A stretch of DNA of 64,000 bases, from positions 186,001 to 250,000 of the forward strand of contig OZ316893.1 of assembly GCA_973895155.1 (NCBI GenBank). Reading direction: 5' to 3'. Under the pieces are notes generated by a model. The model was not told where the DNA came from. It was given only the letters and a program-made list of their open reading frames with translations, and ran no database searches. The translations under genes were made by a program, and so were the position numbers. This stretch comes from Marsupella aquatica. Taxonomy: Eukaryota > Marchantiophyta. Positions 35,317 through 45,883 of the stretch are shown in pieces. Positions within the stretch are counted from its first letter, which is position 1. Each line of letters opens with the position of its first letter.

Positions 35317-35760
35317 TTAGTCCACCTCAATGCCCCGTTTGGACACACGATGCCCGAGTAACACCCCCTCCTCTACCCCGAAGAAGCATTTGGCGGGATG
35401 TAGTTTGAGGTTAACATCTCGGCATCGTTGCAACGTTCGTCGTAGGTGTTCGGGGTGCATGGCAACGGTTCCGAAGATGGCAAAGTCATCGATAAATATC
35501 TCCAAAAATTCCCGTAGGAAATCGTGGAAGATATTCATCATAAGGCGCTGAAACATAGCCGGGGCGTTACATAGACCAAAAGGCATCCTCCGAAATGCGA
35601 ACGTTCCCCACTCCGTAGTGAACGTTGTTTTGAGTTGATCCGCGAGACGAATCCAGATTTGGTTATACCCTGAATACCCGTCAAGAAATGTATAGATTTC
35701 ATTTCGGGCCACCATATCTAGAACCATATCCGTGAATGGTAATGGGTAATGGTCTTTTCA
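35317..35760 (-). pseudogene. pol, central part: reverse transcriptase palm
   Basis: In-frame with the flanking pol pieces but bounded by TGA 35758-35760 (CGA, Arg, expected in the NDAT-R-KDHYPLP block) and TAA 35317-35319. It contains FLDGYSGYNQIWI (first catalytic Asp), FRRMPFGLCNAPAMFQRLM and IFIDDFAIF (the F/Y-x-DD active site). RT is thus split over three frames by two nonsense codons only. Confidence 0.9.
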
Positions 35761-37260
35761 GGTTGCGTCATTCAGCTTACGGTAGTCCTGACAGATACGA
35801 ATCTTAGGTTTTCCCTCCGTACCTCCCTTCTTCGGTACAATGACAATGGGAGAGACCCAGTCGCTGGCCATTACCGGGTAAATGATATCGGCGGCGAGGA
35901 GACGATCAATTTCCTCCTTCACTAAGATGGAGTACCTCGGATTCATGCGACGTTGTCGCTGTCGTACCGCATGGGCTCCTAGGTTCAGATCGATTGTGTG
36001 TTCTCCCAACTCGGGGGAGACGCCTGTTAAATCATGATGACTCCATGCAAACACATCTTCATATTCCTTGAGCAAATCTTGGATGGCTTTTTCAGCCTTC
36101 CCCGTCAAAGCGTGGCCCAGGTTAAAAGATTTGTCCATCCCAATAGTGTACTTCCGGTAGTGCTCCTTCCTGATGACTTCAACCTGGTTTCGCAGACTCG
36201 GGTCCAGGCTCGCGTCAAGCTCAGCTAACCGAACCCCTCCGTACATGGGTGGGACCGGGATCGGTCTCGGGATGGGGTTTACTTCCTCCAATTGCGGAAT
36301 GGACGGATCCCATGAGACTCGCTTTTTATGTCTCGGTCTCGAGTTTTCGGCCTCAGGCGGTTGTTGGGCTGGTTCATGGTTACAAGGCTCTGAAATGGAA
36401 GGAGTAGCCACGGCTCCCTGCTTGGCTGGAGCCGTGTCCTCCGTCTCGACGAGTTGTTCGTGCGTTTCCTCATCCCCGACAGTAGATGTACTTGGGGTGG
36501 ACTCAATGGCAGCCCTTGGGTAATTTAGGAGATGTGTTTCTCGGGTTGCTTCAACTCCGAAGACATCTTCCTCGGATAGGGACGAGATGAGTTCGATCAT
36601 ATTGAGTTCCTCTTCCTCCGAGGTCTCCGAATCATATTCCTCGGGTCCTTGTGGGGTTTCTCCCTGATAATCGTCCATTGCCCAGGATACCCGTACGGTG
36701 GGTTCCCCGAACCGTAGCTCCTTCTTTCCCCAATCCGTGACTACACGGCCACCGTACAGCCACGGCCTGCCCAGAAGAACCGGATAAGAGGAGGGACGAA
36801 CCGGCCTCATGACTAAGAAGTTGAGATAGAACTCTACCCCTCCCACCAGAGTGAGCACTCGTGTGAGCGTGCCTAATGGGAGGACCCTTGCCCCGTTTGC
36901 TAATCTGATAGCTCGGGCCGTGGGTTGATACGTGAGGTATCCTAACTTGACTGACGTTTCTTCAGTCATGATGTTGACTCCCGCTCCTCCGTCTACAAGG
37001 ACCGTCTTGATGGTACAGTTATTAATTTCGATCGAGATGTCCGGCGCTCCAAGGTCCTCGCATATCATGTTGCAGTCCGCACTCCCAACTCGGGGTAGTC
37101 TTCTCCTTCGGCGACCCATGAGCAACTCCCTCAGTTGTCGTCTGTACTGTGGGTTGTTCTGCAGCAGTTGCCCCACCGTCGTTGTAACCGGGCAACTCTT
37201 CACGTCCTCCTTAATATCATAGTCCTCCTTTGTTTCTTTCGTTGGCTGCTGCTTGGCTTC
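35761..37260 (-). pseudogene. pol, N-terminal part: aspartic protease and RT fingers
   Basis: Open on the minus strand from the 62-bp duplication at the end of gag to TGA 35758. The retropepsin active site is VLVDGGAGVNIM (DGGA variant of D-S/T-GA) about 70 residues past 37203. An acidic Ser/Glu linker of ~200 residues follows, then RT fingers (VKEEIDRLLAADIIYPV ... SPIVIVPKKGG ... RICQDYRKLND). There is no natural ATG. The frame joins gag directly if one copy of the duplication is ignored, so gag-pol was probably a single polyprotein. Confidence 0.9.
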
Positions 37261-39338
37261 CTCTTGTTTATCTTGCTTTTCTTGCTCCTGACGCCGGGCT
37301 GTCTCGGCTGCTGCTTGGCTTCCTCTTGTTTATCTTGCTTTTCTTGCTCCTGACGCCGGGCTGTCTCGGCTGCTTTGATGTCCTTATCGATTGCCTTCTG
37401 GTATTCCCGAGCTTCGTAAGCCTCCAGCTGTTTCTTTACCAATTCTTCGATGCGGGGGAAAAATAGCTTCGGGTCGTCCCGTCGGTAGTCATCGTCCTTT
37501 TCTGGGGGTATATTTATCGCTGGCTGCACTGGAGTAGTATCTTGCTTTTTCCTCCATTTCTCCTCCGTCTTTTCTTCCTTCCGTTCGGCCCTTGTCGACA
37601 CTCGGTAGCACTCGGCCTCATCCAATGGATTAGGGTGTTCCGCCACGTCCACCAGATTCACCCACTCGGTGTTGTCATCTTGCCATTCTACAGCAATCAT
37701 TTGGACGACTGCATCGCTCGTGACTGGTCCAGCCTGGGCCGGTCTAGCCACACTCGTTCGAGCAGCGATTACCAACGGACAGTTGGCCGTGGAATGAGCC
37801 TCCGTTTTGCAAACTTGACATAGTGGGGTGCCTCGACCATCTCCCTGACGTCTTGGTTCGGTGCATTCCCTCGCAAAGTGTCCTGGCTTTTCACAGTTGT
37901 AACAAACCGGGGACCGCCAAATCCCTGGCTTAGGAGGGATGCTCGGGTTACTGATAACCTGGAAACTCCGGCCATTACTTGGGTAGGGGTACGCAATTCT
38001 ACCCGCTAAATTACGCGGACCAACCATTGAAATCTGGTACACGGAATCAGGAGGGTCCTCAAAGAAATACTCCGTGGACTCCGATTCGGGGCCCGGGTTG
38101 TCAACATCATCCAGCTCTACTTGGTGAACTCGGTTCTTCCACCTTGGGCATTCCTGCACCACATGGCCGGATTGGAAGCACTTTGAACACCACGCATGGG
38201 CTCGAATCTCAGATGGCTTCTTCTTCTCCACCGGCTTCTCCGCAAGATGTACTGACAGTGCTTTGAGTCGATCCGTGATTTCGTTCAGCTTGTCTGCTTC
38301 GGCAGCCTTTGGATCTGGTATCATTCTTCGCGCCCGGGGTTTAATCTTCCCCTCCTTCTTCACTCGTCTCTTCTTCTTTTTGCTCCGGCTTTCGCTCTCC
38401 AAGTCACTTCCTGATGAACTGGAGGTAGAGGATCCGATGCTTGAAGCTGAATCCGAACTGGATTCCGTCTCGGAGCTGGACGAGGTCGAACGATGTTTCT
38501 TCTTCTTCTTCCGTTTCTTCTTCCTCTCGTCGTCCGATTCGGAGTCACTGTCACTGAAGGTTTCGTACTTACCCTTCCTGCGGCGTGCTCGCTGGCTCCG
38601 CCGGGAGTTATAGGTGGACTCCCGGTAAGTTTCGGCGCACGCTATGGCCGCCTGCATTGAAATTGGATTATTCTGGCGTACCCAGAATTGCATATTCGTG
38701 GGCAAACCATGAAGGAACCATGTAAGCTGGAGCGCGTCTCCTGGCCTGGGCCGGATCTTGGCCGCAAGTTTCTGAAACTTCTGAATGAACTTCCGCAGGG
38801 ACTCTTTTTTTCCCATGCGAAGCTGGCCAATCTTTAATAGAGAACGTTGTTCTGATCCAATGGCACGAAACTCCTGCAGCAATGCAGCTTGGAATTGTGC
38901 CCAGGTAGTCCCGGGTGGTAACGAGTTGTACCATGGACGAGCTTCTCCCCGCATTACTCCCGGGAGGACGGTTAGCTTAATGGCGTCTTCCCCATTAGCT
39001 TTAGCAGTGGCTTCAAACTCATCCAACCATTCATCCGGATCATCCCCATGACGCCCTTTGAAAGGTCGATAATGAAATCGCGATCGTTGCGATATTTGTG
39101 GAGGCGCCTGAGCAGCGCGGGCCACCGGTGGAGCGGCTGCCATAGGTGGTGGTGGTGGTGGTGGTGGAACCGCAGCAGGGCCGGTCGAACCGGACCCCGA
39201 AGATCCCGGGGGTATGTTCATACGTCGGGATGATTGCGAGTCCTCCGAGCCCGACGAGTCGGAGCTTGTTGTGGTTGCACTTTCTCGTTCGCTGGTCAAT
39301 CTCCTCAAGTAAGCTGCTTGAGAACCAGTGACGGGCAT
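37200..39338 (-). CDS. gag (712 aa, C-terminus altered by duplication)
   Basis: ATG at 39338, 92 bp inside the primer-binding site. Capsid-like retrotransposon gag domain at residues ~85-240 (FHYRPFKGRHGDDPDEWLDE, LPPGTTWAQFQAALLQEF, LRKFIQKFQKLAAKI). Then a Ser/Asp/Arg/Lys linker, and three CCHC knuckles near residues 380, 478 and 505: CSKCFQSGHVVQEC, CYNCEKPGHFAREC and CQVCKTEAHSTANC. Three is more than the usual one or two. A 62-bp tandem duplication (about 37244-37367) changes the frame, adding ~30 abnormal residues before TGA. Packages element RNA in virus-like particles. Confidence 0.9.
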   Translation of the reverse strand: MPVTGSQAAYLRRLTSERESATTTSSDSSGSEDSQSSRRMNIPPGSSGSGSTGPAAVPPPPPPPPMAAAPPVARAAQAPPQISQRSRFHYRPFKGRHGDDPDEWLDEFEATAKANGEDAIKLTVLPGVMRGEARPWYNSLPPGTTWAQFQAALLQEFRAIGSEQRSLLKIGQLRMGKKESLRKFIQKFQKLAAKIRPRPGDALQLTWFLHGLPTNMQFWVRQNNPISMQAAIACAETYRESTYNSRRSQRARRRKGKYETFSDSDSESDDERKKKRKKKKKHRSTSSSSETESSSDSASSIGSSTSSSSGSDLESESRSKKKKRRVKKEGKIKPRARRMIPDPKAAEADKLNEITDRLKALSVHLAEKPVEKKKPSEIRAHAWCSKCFQSGHVVQECPRWKNRVHQVELDDVDNPGPESESTEYFFEDPPDSVYQISMVGPRNLAGRIAYPYPSNGRSFQVISNPSIPPKPGIWRSPVCYNCEKPGHFARECTEPRRQGDGRGTPLCQVCKTEAHSTANCPLVIAARTSVARPAQAGPVTSDAVVQMIAVEWQDDNTEWVNLVDVAEHPNPLDEAECYRVSTRAERKEEKTEEKWRKKQDTTPVQPAINIPPEKDDDYRRDDPKLFFPRIEELVKKQLEAYEAREYQKAIDKDIKAAETARRQEQEKQDKQEEAKQQPRQPGVRSKKSKINKRKPSSSQRKKQRRTMILRRT
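37244..37367 (-). repeat. 62-bp tandem duplication at the gag-pol junction
   Basis: The sequence containing CTTGTTTATCTTGCTTTTCT occurs twice, 62 bp apart. Because 62 is not a multiple of three it shifts the frame. With one unit the gag frame reads on into the protease frame. Confidence 0.9.
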
Positions 39339-39429
39339 TTACTCATATAAATGCAATGGTTAGTACTACGTCCTGATGTATCCTGCCTAGGTGAATACGC
39401 ACATGTCTCCCCTCTACGATATGTAGAGT

Positions 39430-39449
39430 GCCCCCTCCATCTAGCGCCA
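39430..39449 (-). other. candidate primer-binding site
   Basis: Minus-strand TGGCGCTAGATGGAGGGGGC begins 12 nt after the 5' LTR. It begins with TGG as expected for pairing with a tRNA 3' CCA end. I cannot name the tRNA. Confidence 0.5.
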
Positions 39450-40362
39450 AAACAAAGGCTATGTCACGTCGTAGGCTTCGGTTTTAACTCAGACTTCAGC
39501 TTAGACGGGCACATCCCTCGTAAATCTGAGGGTTCGGGCAGGAAGGGAAGCACGTAATGCACCTTATTCTCGTAAACTAGCGCTAAGTGCGCATACTGCT
39601 AAATACGGACACCTCCTAGGTATGGTTTGTGTTCCGCCGCCGGAACGTACCTTAGTCGATAGCAGGATCGACCCCGGCTTAAGGGCTTCTAAGCCTTCGT
39701 GCTGTCTGCCTTCGATCCGGATTCGATGATACAGGTCCTCAACCCGTGCTCGCAACCACTTACCCGCAGGCTGCACCCTGTGCACGTCTCGGGTAGTGCG
39801 TTCGGCCCGACGCTGCCACCCATATACGAGAAACCCACACACATATGCGCACACATGCATAAAATCTCGATTTACACGAAGGAAAAATGATGGGAAAGGA
39901 TTTTTACTACAAAGGGAACATATGCGTACACTTAGTTGACACGACAGCCCTGGAATGCACAGGTTCAAGGCCAAGGGTGCACACTACAACGGAGCCCGGC
40001 TCCGCACTCGCCCGACAAGCTTAGTCCTACCCCCTCCCCTTGGTACTCTGTCATTCCCAGAGGTCGGGACTCCTCGCATGTCCCGCGGATGTCCGACTCT
40101 GAAACTAAAACCCCCCCCCCCGCCTCTACCGAGGGGTGCACTAAATACTAAGAGCCGAGGAACGGGGTGTCCTCCCGCCGAAGATTCGCTGACCAAGGTC
40201 CTAACTAAGCTGACAGTCAGGCCGGAAAACGGCTGTGTCTTATTAGAAGATCCTAATCTACGCAGGCTGGACAGCAGGGCAGCGCTGCCGTACCTAAGGC
40301 AGGTGCCTGTCCCAAGAGCCTGACCAAGCCAATCCTAATCCTAATCTATTCCTACTCCGCCG

Positions 40363-43005
40363 CTAATGCCTGGCACGCTTGCCAGAGCCGCCCGAATGGG
40401 AACGGCCATCCCGCTGTCTTCGAAGCCTGTCATTGTCCGCTTTGAGGAGCTGGACCTGGTCCAGCAGAGATTCGTTCTCTCGCCTCGCCGCGTCCGTCTC
40501 CTCTGCTGCCTCCTGACATGCCTCCTCTAGCTGCTGGGCGTCGCTCGCCAGTTTACTCGCCAGCTGGTCCTGCTTCTCGGCCTCGGTTTGGAGCCGCGCC
40601 ATCTCGGCCTGCAGTGTGGCTATCTCCGTCGCGTCCCGCTGGGCTCGCTCCTCGGCCTCCTCCAGGTCTTTCTGCCAGGTGACAGCTTGTTTCTTCAAAC
40701 TGTCAATCTGGTTCCGGAGTCGTGTAATCTCGGCCTCGTTCCCAGCTTTGGCCTGTTCGGCTAGGGCGGTAAGAGCGTACGCCTTTGCTAACAACTCATC
40801 GGCGGCTGCAACCTTGGGTCGTAGTTGCAGAAGCTCAGCCTCTTGAGCCGCCACTTCGTTCTTTAGGTACACGGACTCCACCCGGTACCGCTCTATCCTC
40901 TGAAGGGCCTCCGACTGGGCCCGCCCTGCCTTTACGGCGGCAACCAACTCCTGATTGAAGAAACAGGCTACCTTCCGAGCCATGAACTCCCCGGTATCCC
41001 GGGCAATTTGATGAGAGAAATCTCCCAGAAGCCCGTTCAGAAACGTACCCTGTACGAAGAGTTCCGGGTGGTCCAAGTTGTGCCTGTCCGGATTTGGGCA
41101 CGGGCAGACATCAACACGCGCAGGGGCCGGGGCAGTGACGTCCAGCCCTGGGGACATAACGTTGGAAGGGGCCGGAGTATCCTCCTGCAGTGATGTCCGG
41201 TTCTCCGGAATTGCCACCGGCGGGTCCTTGGGAGACCCGGGTTCGGGTAAGACCTCTGCCGTACCAACTTCTGTACTTAGCCCGGCTAGTTGGGTCGCAT
41301 CAACGGTTGCGACGACCGACCCCTCCGGCGCCTCCTCGGTTACGATTACAGCTATTTGTGGAGGTGGGGTGGGTGAAGCTGGCGTGTCCACTGGACTTCG
41401 GGCCTCGGGTTGGGGTCGTCTCTCCAATGCCGGAAAAACCCACCTAGCTGGGACCAGCTTTGTAACGTTGATGCGGGGAAGGGTTTGTCGATCAAACCGG
41501 GCATACCACTCAAGAATGATTTCGATGTGGCTAGCGAAATACGCCTTCCCGCCAATGTACAGCGTCTTCCTTCGCCGCTCCATCTCTTCATGGAATTTCT
41601 TAGCGAAGTACGACGCCCACTTCCTAGGTTGATAGTTCTCGACCTGGATGACCTGGGCGGCGGAGATCTCCCCCCGGGGTTCCATCAAGTGGAGAGCGTA
41701 CCTCTGGAACTCCAGCCGCTCAGCTATCTCGGGCATGAGGCAGGTCCTCATCACGAACCCGTTGTCTACTGATCCCTCTGAGGGAAAACTTGAAGATTGG
41801 TACTTGGCCCCCTTGCCCCCGGGAGCCCGTGATTCGACTCGATGGTCACCTTCGGATAACCCAAAGATCATCTTGAGCCGTTCTTCTGTGAGGGACATAT
41901 TCCTTCCCCGCAGCCGAGTCTGTTGACGTACGTCGTCATAATTCTTGACGAATTCTGTCATGTCCTCCCCGTAGTACCTGCAATTATTCCAGGGGAGAGA
42001 GGCGAGGTGCTCAAATCCCTGAGTCTTCAGGTACACCGCATGCTTGGGATGGAGGATGTTGCTGTGAACATTTTCCCCCATGCGATGCATCGTTACCTTG
42101 GCTACGGCTACCGTGGCCAACGGTAACCCGGATGCACTGGCGGATTCCTTTCTCTTCTTTCCCCGTGACTGACTCGGGGAAGGTGATACTTCCCCATCCT
42201 CCCGATCGGGCCTGGGGAGTGCCACTGCGGTTGGTAACGGGCCCGGGGCGGCCACGGTCACCATGTTGTCTGCTGGGGCCGCTCCTGGGGTCAGAGCAGG
42301 GGTTGGGGACGGTATAGTATCGGCCCCCCGAGCGCTTGTGCCTCTGGGCCGCCTGGTCAAGGGTGGGGTAGCCTCGTCGTCATCGCTAAGATCTACAGCG
42401 TTGATGACGGAGCGTACCTGTGCTGGCTGGGTGATAGGTGGTGGGGTTTGGCTAGGCTGCGGCTGAGGCTGAAGCTGAAGCTGAGGTTGCATGGGCACGG
42501 GTACGGGTACGGGTACGGGTCCGGCTGAGTTGGTCATGTTGGTTGATGGCCGAGTTCCCATGAAGCTCCGTAGGTGCTGGTAGAAGTTCTCCGAAGCGAG
42601 TGCGGACGCCCTTGTCGAACGGTTGGTACTGGACTCGCCGTTAATGACTGCCCGAACCTGGGCAGGGATGTGGTCGAAGTGATGTCGCTGCAGGTCGATT
42701 GTACCCGGGATATTGAAGACCTCGTCCGGAAGCCGAAGCAATGCTTCCCAGAACCCGATATATTTGTCTCCGTCAAAGAAGTACCCAGATACCTCAGCTG
42801 GTCGGTAAAGCTCGCTCTAAGACGGGTAGTCAAAGTTAAGGACGTAGTGGTGTCGTCCTGCTAGGCAGATGGCTCTCTCGTATTCGCGTTCGATCTCGTA
42901 TCGGCGCGGGTTGGCGTGTTTCAATGAATCGGCCAAGTGCCTTCCGGTAGATAGGAACTGCGTCCAGAATCGAATGGCCGAGCTGGAGAGGATCGTGTGC
43001 GACAT
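40363..43005 (-). pseudogene. LTR-encoded coiled-coil protein, 5' LTR copy with one stop
   Basis: Same ORF as 30201-32849. TAG at 42817-42819 replaces the CAG (Gln) in FDYPSQSEL, after codon 62; the rest is open to the same terminus. The Val-Pro run is one pair shorter. LTR copies are made identical at insertion, so the stop arose afterwards. RNA started in this LTR would yield only a 62-residue product. Confidence 0.85.
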
Positions 43006-43106
43006 TCAGAGGAGATAGTAGTGGCGACCTAAAGAGAACGAGAGAGCTGGGGTCGAAGCTGGCGCGCGGACTGATGGACTGGTGCACTACAAAGGGTTGG
43101 CTCCCC

Positions 43107-43113
43107 TTTTATA
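43107..43113 (-). promoter_or_regulatory. TATA box of the 5' LTR
   Basis: Same TATAAAAGGGG as in the other LTR. It would drive the genomic RNA, whose first long frame is the LTR ORF and whose gag lies over 3.6 kb downstream. Confidence 0.7.
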
Positions 43114-43471
43114 CTTTGAGGGCTTGTCGATCCCCGACGTCTCCTCGACGCCCATAGGTTGAACCGCTCACGCTTGTGGTGTACCGGCCACTCCGCCGGT
43201 CTGAGTCAGCGTGCGTCAGTGGCCGCTTCCTTAAGTTCGTTATACGGACCCGAGGGAGGGGCCCCTCCATGCTCATAACCCGGGTGTGCGAATAGCGACC
43301 CGCCGCCAGCCCGAACCTGAAGTCCCCCTTATTGCCTAATGATGTCCTACCCCTAATGATTACCTAAATACTGTCATTATGCTAATAATAGCGGCCTAAG
43401 ACCCACCTAACGCGCGTGCCGAGCGCAGTTAGACTGAATCACTCATTAACCGCCGTACCGGGGGCGTCACA

Positions 43472-43476
43472 GAGTT
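43472..43476. repeat. target-site duplication, right copy (GAGTT)
   Basis: Matches 29295-29299. Confidence 0.95.
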
Positions 43477-43586
43477 GGATCACCTCCCACCAAACTGCGG
43501 ATTCGTTCCGGTGTGCAAGAATGCCACAACGTTCCAGTGCCGCCTGTTTCAATTCCAACCCACAGATTATCAAAATATTCCACATA
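43477..43586 (-). pseudogene. displaced upstream piece of the coiled-coil gene frame
   Basis: On the minus strand the frame from about 43586 (VEYFDNLWVGIETGGTGTLW ...) reads to the target site. With one GAGTT copy it continues in phase into 29294-29170 (... MICNLGLQQTFGIDYN). Together that is 70 or more codons without a stop across the insertion point. No domain is recognised. Confidence 0.5.
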
Positions 43587-44124
43587 TCATCACTAAACCG
43601 CAATGCAAAATTCAACTATATGCAATGATGACCAACTATTAAGTATTGTAATCCAAACCTTCCTTTTCCACCTCCTTGTAGGGCTGGACCTCGTCGTAAG
43701 GTGACTCTGCCTTGTCCTCCATGTTTTGGATCTGCTGTGCTTGAAATTCGCTTCTGTTGTATGAAAGGTAGTCCACTTAAGTAAACCCTAATCCTATCAC
43801 CAACACATTGCCGTGAGCAACTCATGAGGCTTACTCGACGGAAGGAGGGTATTGACACGCAAGGAGCCTCTCAAAACATGACAGATTCCATTTCGGCAAA
43901 GCTGCTTGTTTAGGGTATTGGATGCTGTCAATCCATGTACTTAAACTTAAACTCCTTGTTGTGAAGAAACGTTCCCTTTGTTATGAGGCGTCTTGTCCAA
44001 GTCACTGCCAACCTTTCTGGAATCCGGAGATGCGAACTGAAATGCTCCTATATTGCCAGCACCCCATAAGCACCAAAGTTGTGCACAGTTGGTGCTCGGG
44101 TAAAGGGCATTGTACAGTCCTTCT
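43587..44124. other. no gene recognised
   Basis: Flank between the retroelement and the minisatellite; only short frames. Confidence 0.4.
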
Positions 44125-45880
44125 GCATTACCCGAGCACACTGTGGCTATGCGCTATAGAATACCCCATCCCTCGGGTCCCAACCTTCAAAATACTGTAA
44201 TTTGATACATACATACCCTTCGGTGCACATTGACATTATTTTGCATTACCCCAGCACATGTTGGCTGTGCATTTTGGAATACCCCATCCCTCGTACCACC
44301 CAACTTTCAAAATACTGTAATTTGAAACATACATGCCCATCCGAGCACATGGGCATTTGCATTACCCTAGCACATGGTGGTTGTGCGTTTTGGAATACCC
44401 CATCCCTCGTACCCCCCAACCTTCAAAATATTGTAATTTGATAATACATACCCTTCGGAGCACATTGGCACTTGCATTACCCCAGCAAATGGTGGCTGTG
44501 CATTTTGGAATACCCCATCCCTGGTATCCCCAACCTTCAATACTGTAATTAGATACATACATACCCTTTGGTGCACATTGACATTTGCATTACCCCAACA
44601 CATGGTGGCTGTGCATTTTGGAATACCCCATCCCTCGTACCTCAACCTTCAAAATACTGTAATTTGATACATACATACCCTTCAGAGCACATTGGCACTT
44701 GCATTACCCCATCACATGGTGGCTGTGCATTTTGGAATACCCAATCCCTCGTACCCCCCAACCTTCAAAATATTGTAATTTGATACATACATACCCTTTG
44801 GAACACATTGGCACTTGCATTACCCTAGCACATGGTGGTTGAATGTGCGTTTTGGAATACCCCATCCCTCGTACCCCCCAACCTTCAATACTGTAATCTG
44901 ATACATATGTACCCTTCAGTGCACATTGACATTTGCATTACCCCAGCACATGGTGACTGTGCATTTTGGAATACCCCATCCGTCATACCCCCCAACCTTC
45001 AAAATACTGTAATTTGATACATACATACCCTTTGGAGCACATTGGCACTTGCATTACCCCAGCACATGGTGGTTGTGCGTTTTGGAATACCCCATCCCTC
45101 ATACCCCCCAACCTTCAAAATACTGTAATTTGATAATACATACCCTTTGGAACACATTTGCACTTGCATTACCCCAGCACATGGTGGTTGAATGTGCGTT
45201 TTGGAATACCCCATCCCTCATACGGGTATGGCACGCGTGACAGTAAATAGGAAACAGGTTTACTAGTACCAGCAAAAAGTTACTATTACCAGGAAAAACA
45301 ACCATGTTAAAATATTTTCTAAAAAGTCACATTTTCCAAAAAAAATTAAATTGCAACGTTCTTTGGCTAGCTTTGGGCGCTAGCATTACCAGCGCCGGGC
45401 GCTGGCAAAAAAAATGAAAAATTTGAAGGGAAAAAAAAAATTTCAAAAAAAAATTTCAAAAAAATTTCAAAAAAAATTACCACTCGTTTTCCTGTTACCA
45501 GTTTCTGTTTCCTGTTACTGTTTGCTGTTTCCTGTCGTTTGTAAATACCCCCCTCATACCCCCCAACCTTCAAAATACTTTAATTTGATATATAGATACC
45601 CTTCGGAGCACATTGGCACTTGCATTACCCCAGCACATGGTGGCTGTGCGTTTTGGAATACCCCATCCATCGTACCCCCCAACCTTCAAAATACTGTAAT
45701 TTAAATATATACATACCTTTTGGAGCGCATTGGCACTTGCATTACCCCAGCACATAGTGGCTGTGCATTTTGGAATACCCCATCCGTCGTACCCCCCAAC
45801 CTTCAAAATATTGTAATTTTAAACATACATACCCATCCGAGCACATGGGCATTGGCATTACCCCAACACATGGTGGTAGT
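44125..45880 (+). repeat. ~115-bp minisatellite, about 15 units
   Basis: Units of 113-118 bp contain TTTTGGAATACCCCATCCCT, CCAACCTTCAAAATACTGTA and GCATTACCCCAGCACATGGT. Landmark CCATC occurs at about 44166, 44284, 44400, 44515, 44628 and onward to 45211, then again after the insertion at 45224-45550. Unit length varies by small indels, so no frame is kept and apparent short proteins here are artefacts. Confidence 0.95.
45224..45550. mobile_element. 327-bp MITE inside the minisatellite
   Basis: Breaks a minisatellite unit. It is flanked by a 9-bp direct repeat CCCTCATAC (45215-45223 and 45551-45559); removing one copy plus the insert restores the unit. Ends are GGGTAT...ATACCC, with further imperfect inverted similarity (CAGTAAATAGGAAACAG on the left, CTGTTTCCTG repeats on the right). 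A 9-bp duplication is typical of Mutator-like elements. The interior has A-rich runs and a GGGCGCTAGC / GCGCCGGGCGCTGG hairpin-like segment. No ORF. Confidence 0.75.
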
Positions 45881-45883
45881 GCA

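Larger units (their letters stand above)
29300..43471 (-). mobile_element. Ty3/gypsy LTR retrotransposon with ~4-kb coding LTRs
   Basis: 14,172 bp, read right to left. The order is 5' LTR (43471-39462), primer-binding site, gag, protease, reverse transcriptase, RNase H, integrase, polypurine tract, 3' LTR (33315-29300). Both edges are TG...CA and flanked by GAGTT. By eye the LTRs differ at about 30 of ~4010 positions plus one 6-bp unit, so insertion is recent. RT before integrase places it in Ty3/gypsy (Metaviridae); no chromodomain follows integrase. Coding is damaged by a 62-bp duplication at the end of gag and stops in pol (35758-35760, 35317-35319). The 4-kb LTRs, each with a long ORF, are far outside the usual few hundred bp. 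Confidence 0.95.
39462..43471 (-). repeat. 5' LTR (4010 bp)
   Basis: TG...CA edges and near-identity with 29300-33315. Most differences noticed by eye are transitions. Its last base is followed by the second GAGTT. Confidence 0.95.

Noticed and set aside
44125-45880. Possible CRISPR array (regular repeats)
   Set aside because: Units are ~115 bp, variable throughout, without constant repeats and unique spacers, and the genome is a plant's.
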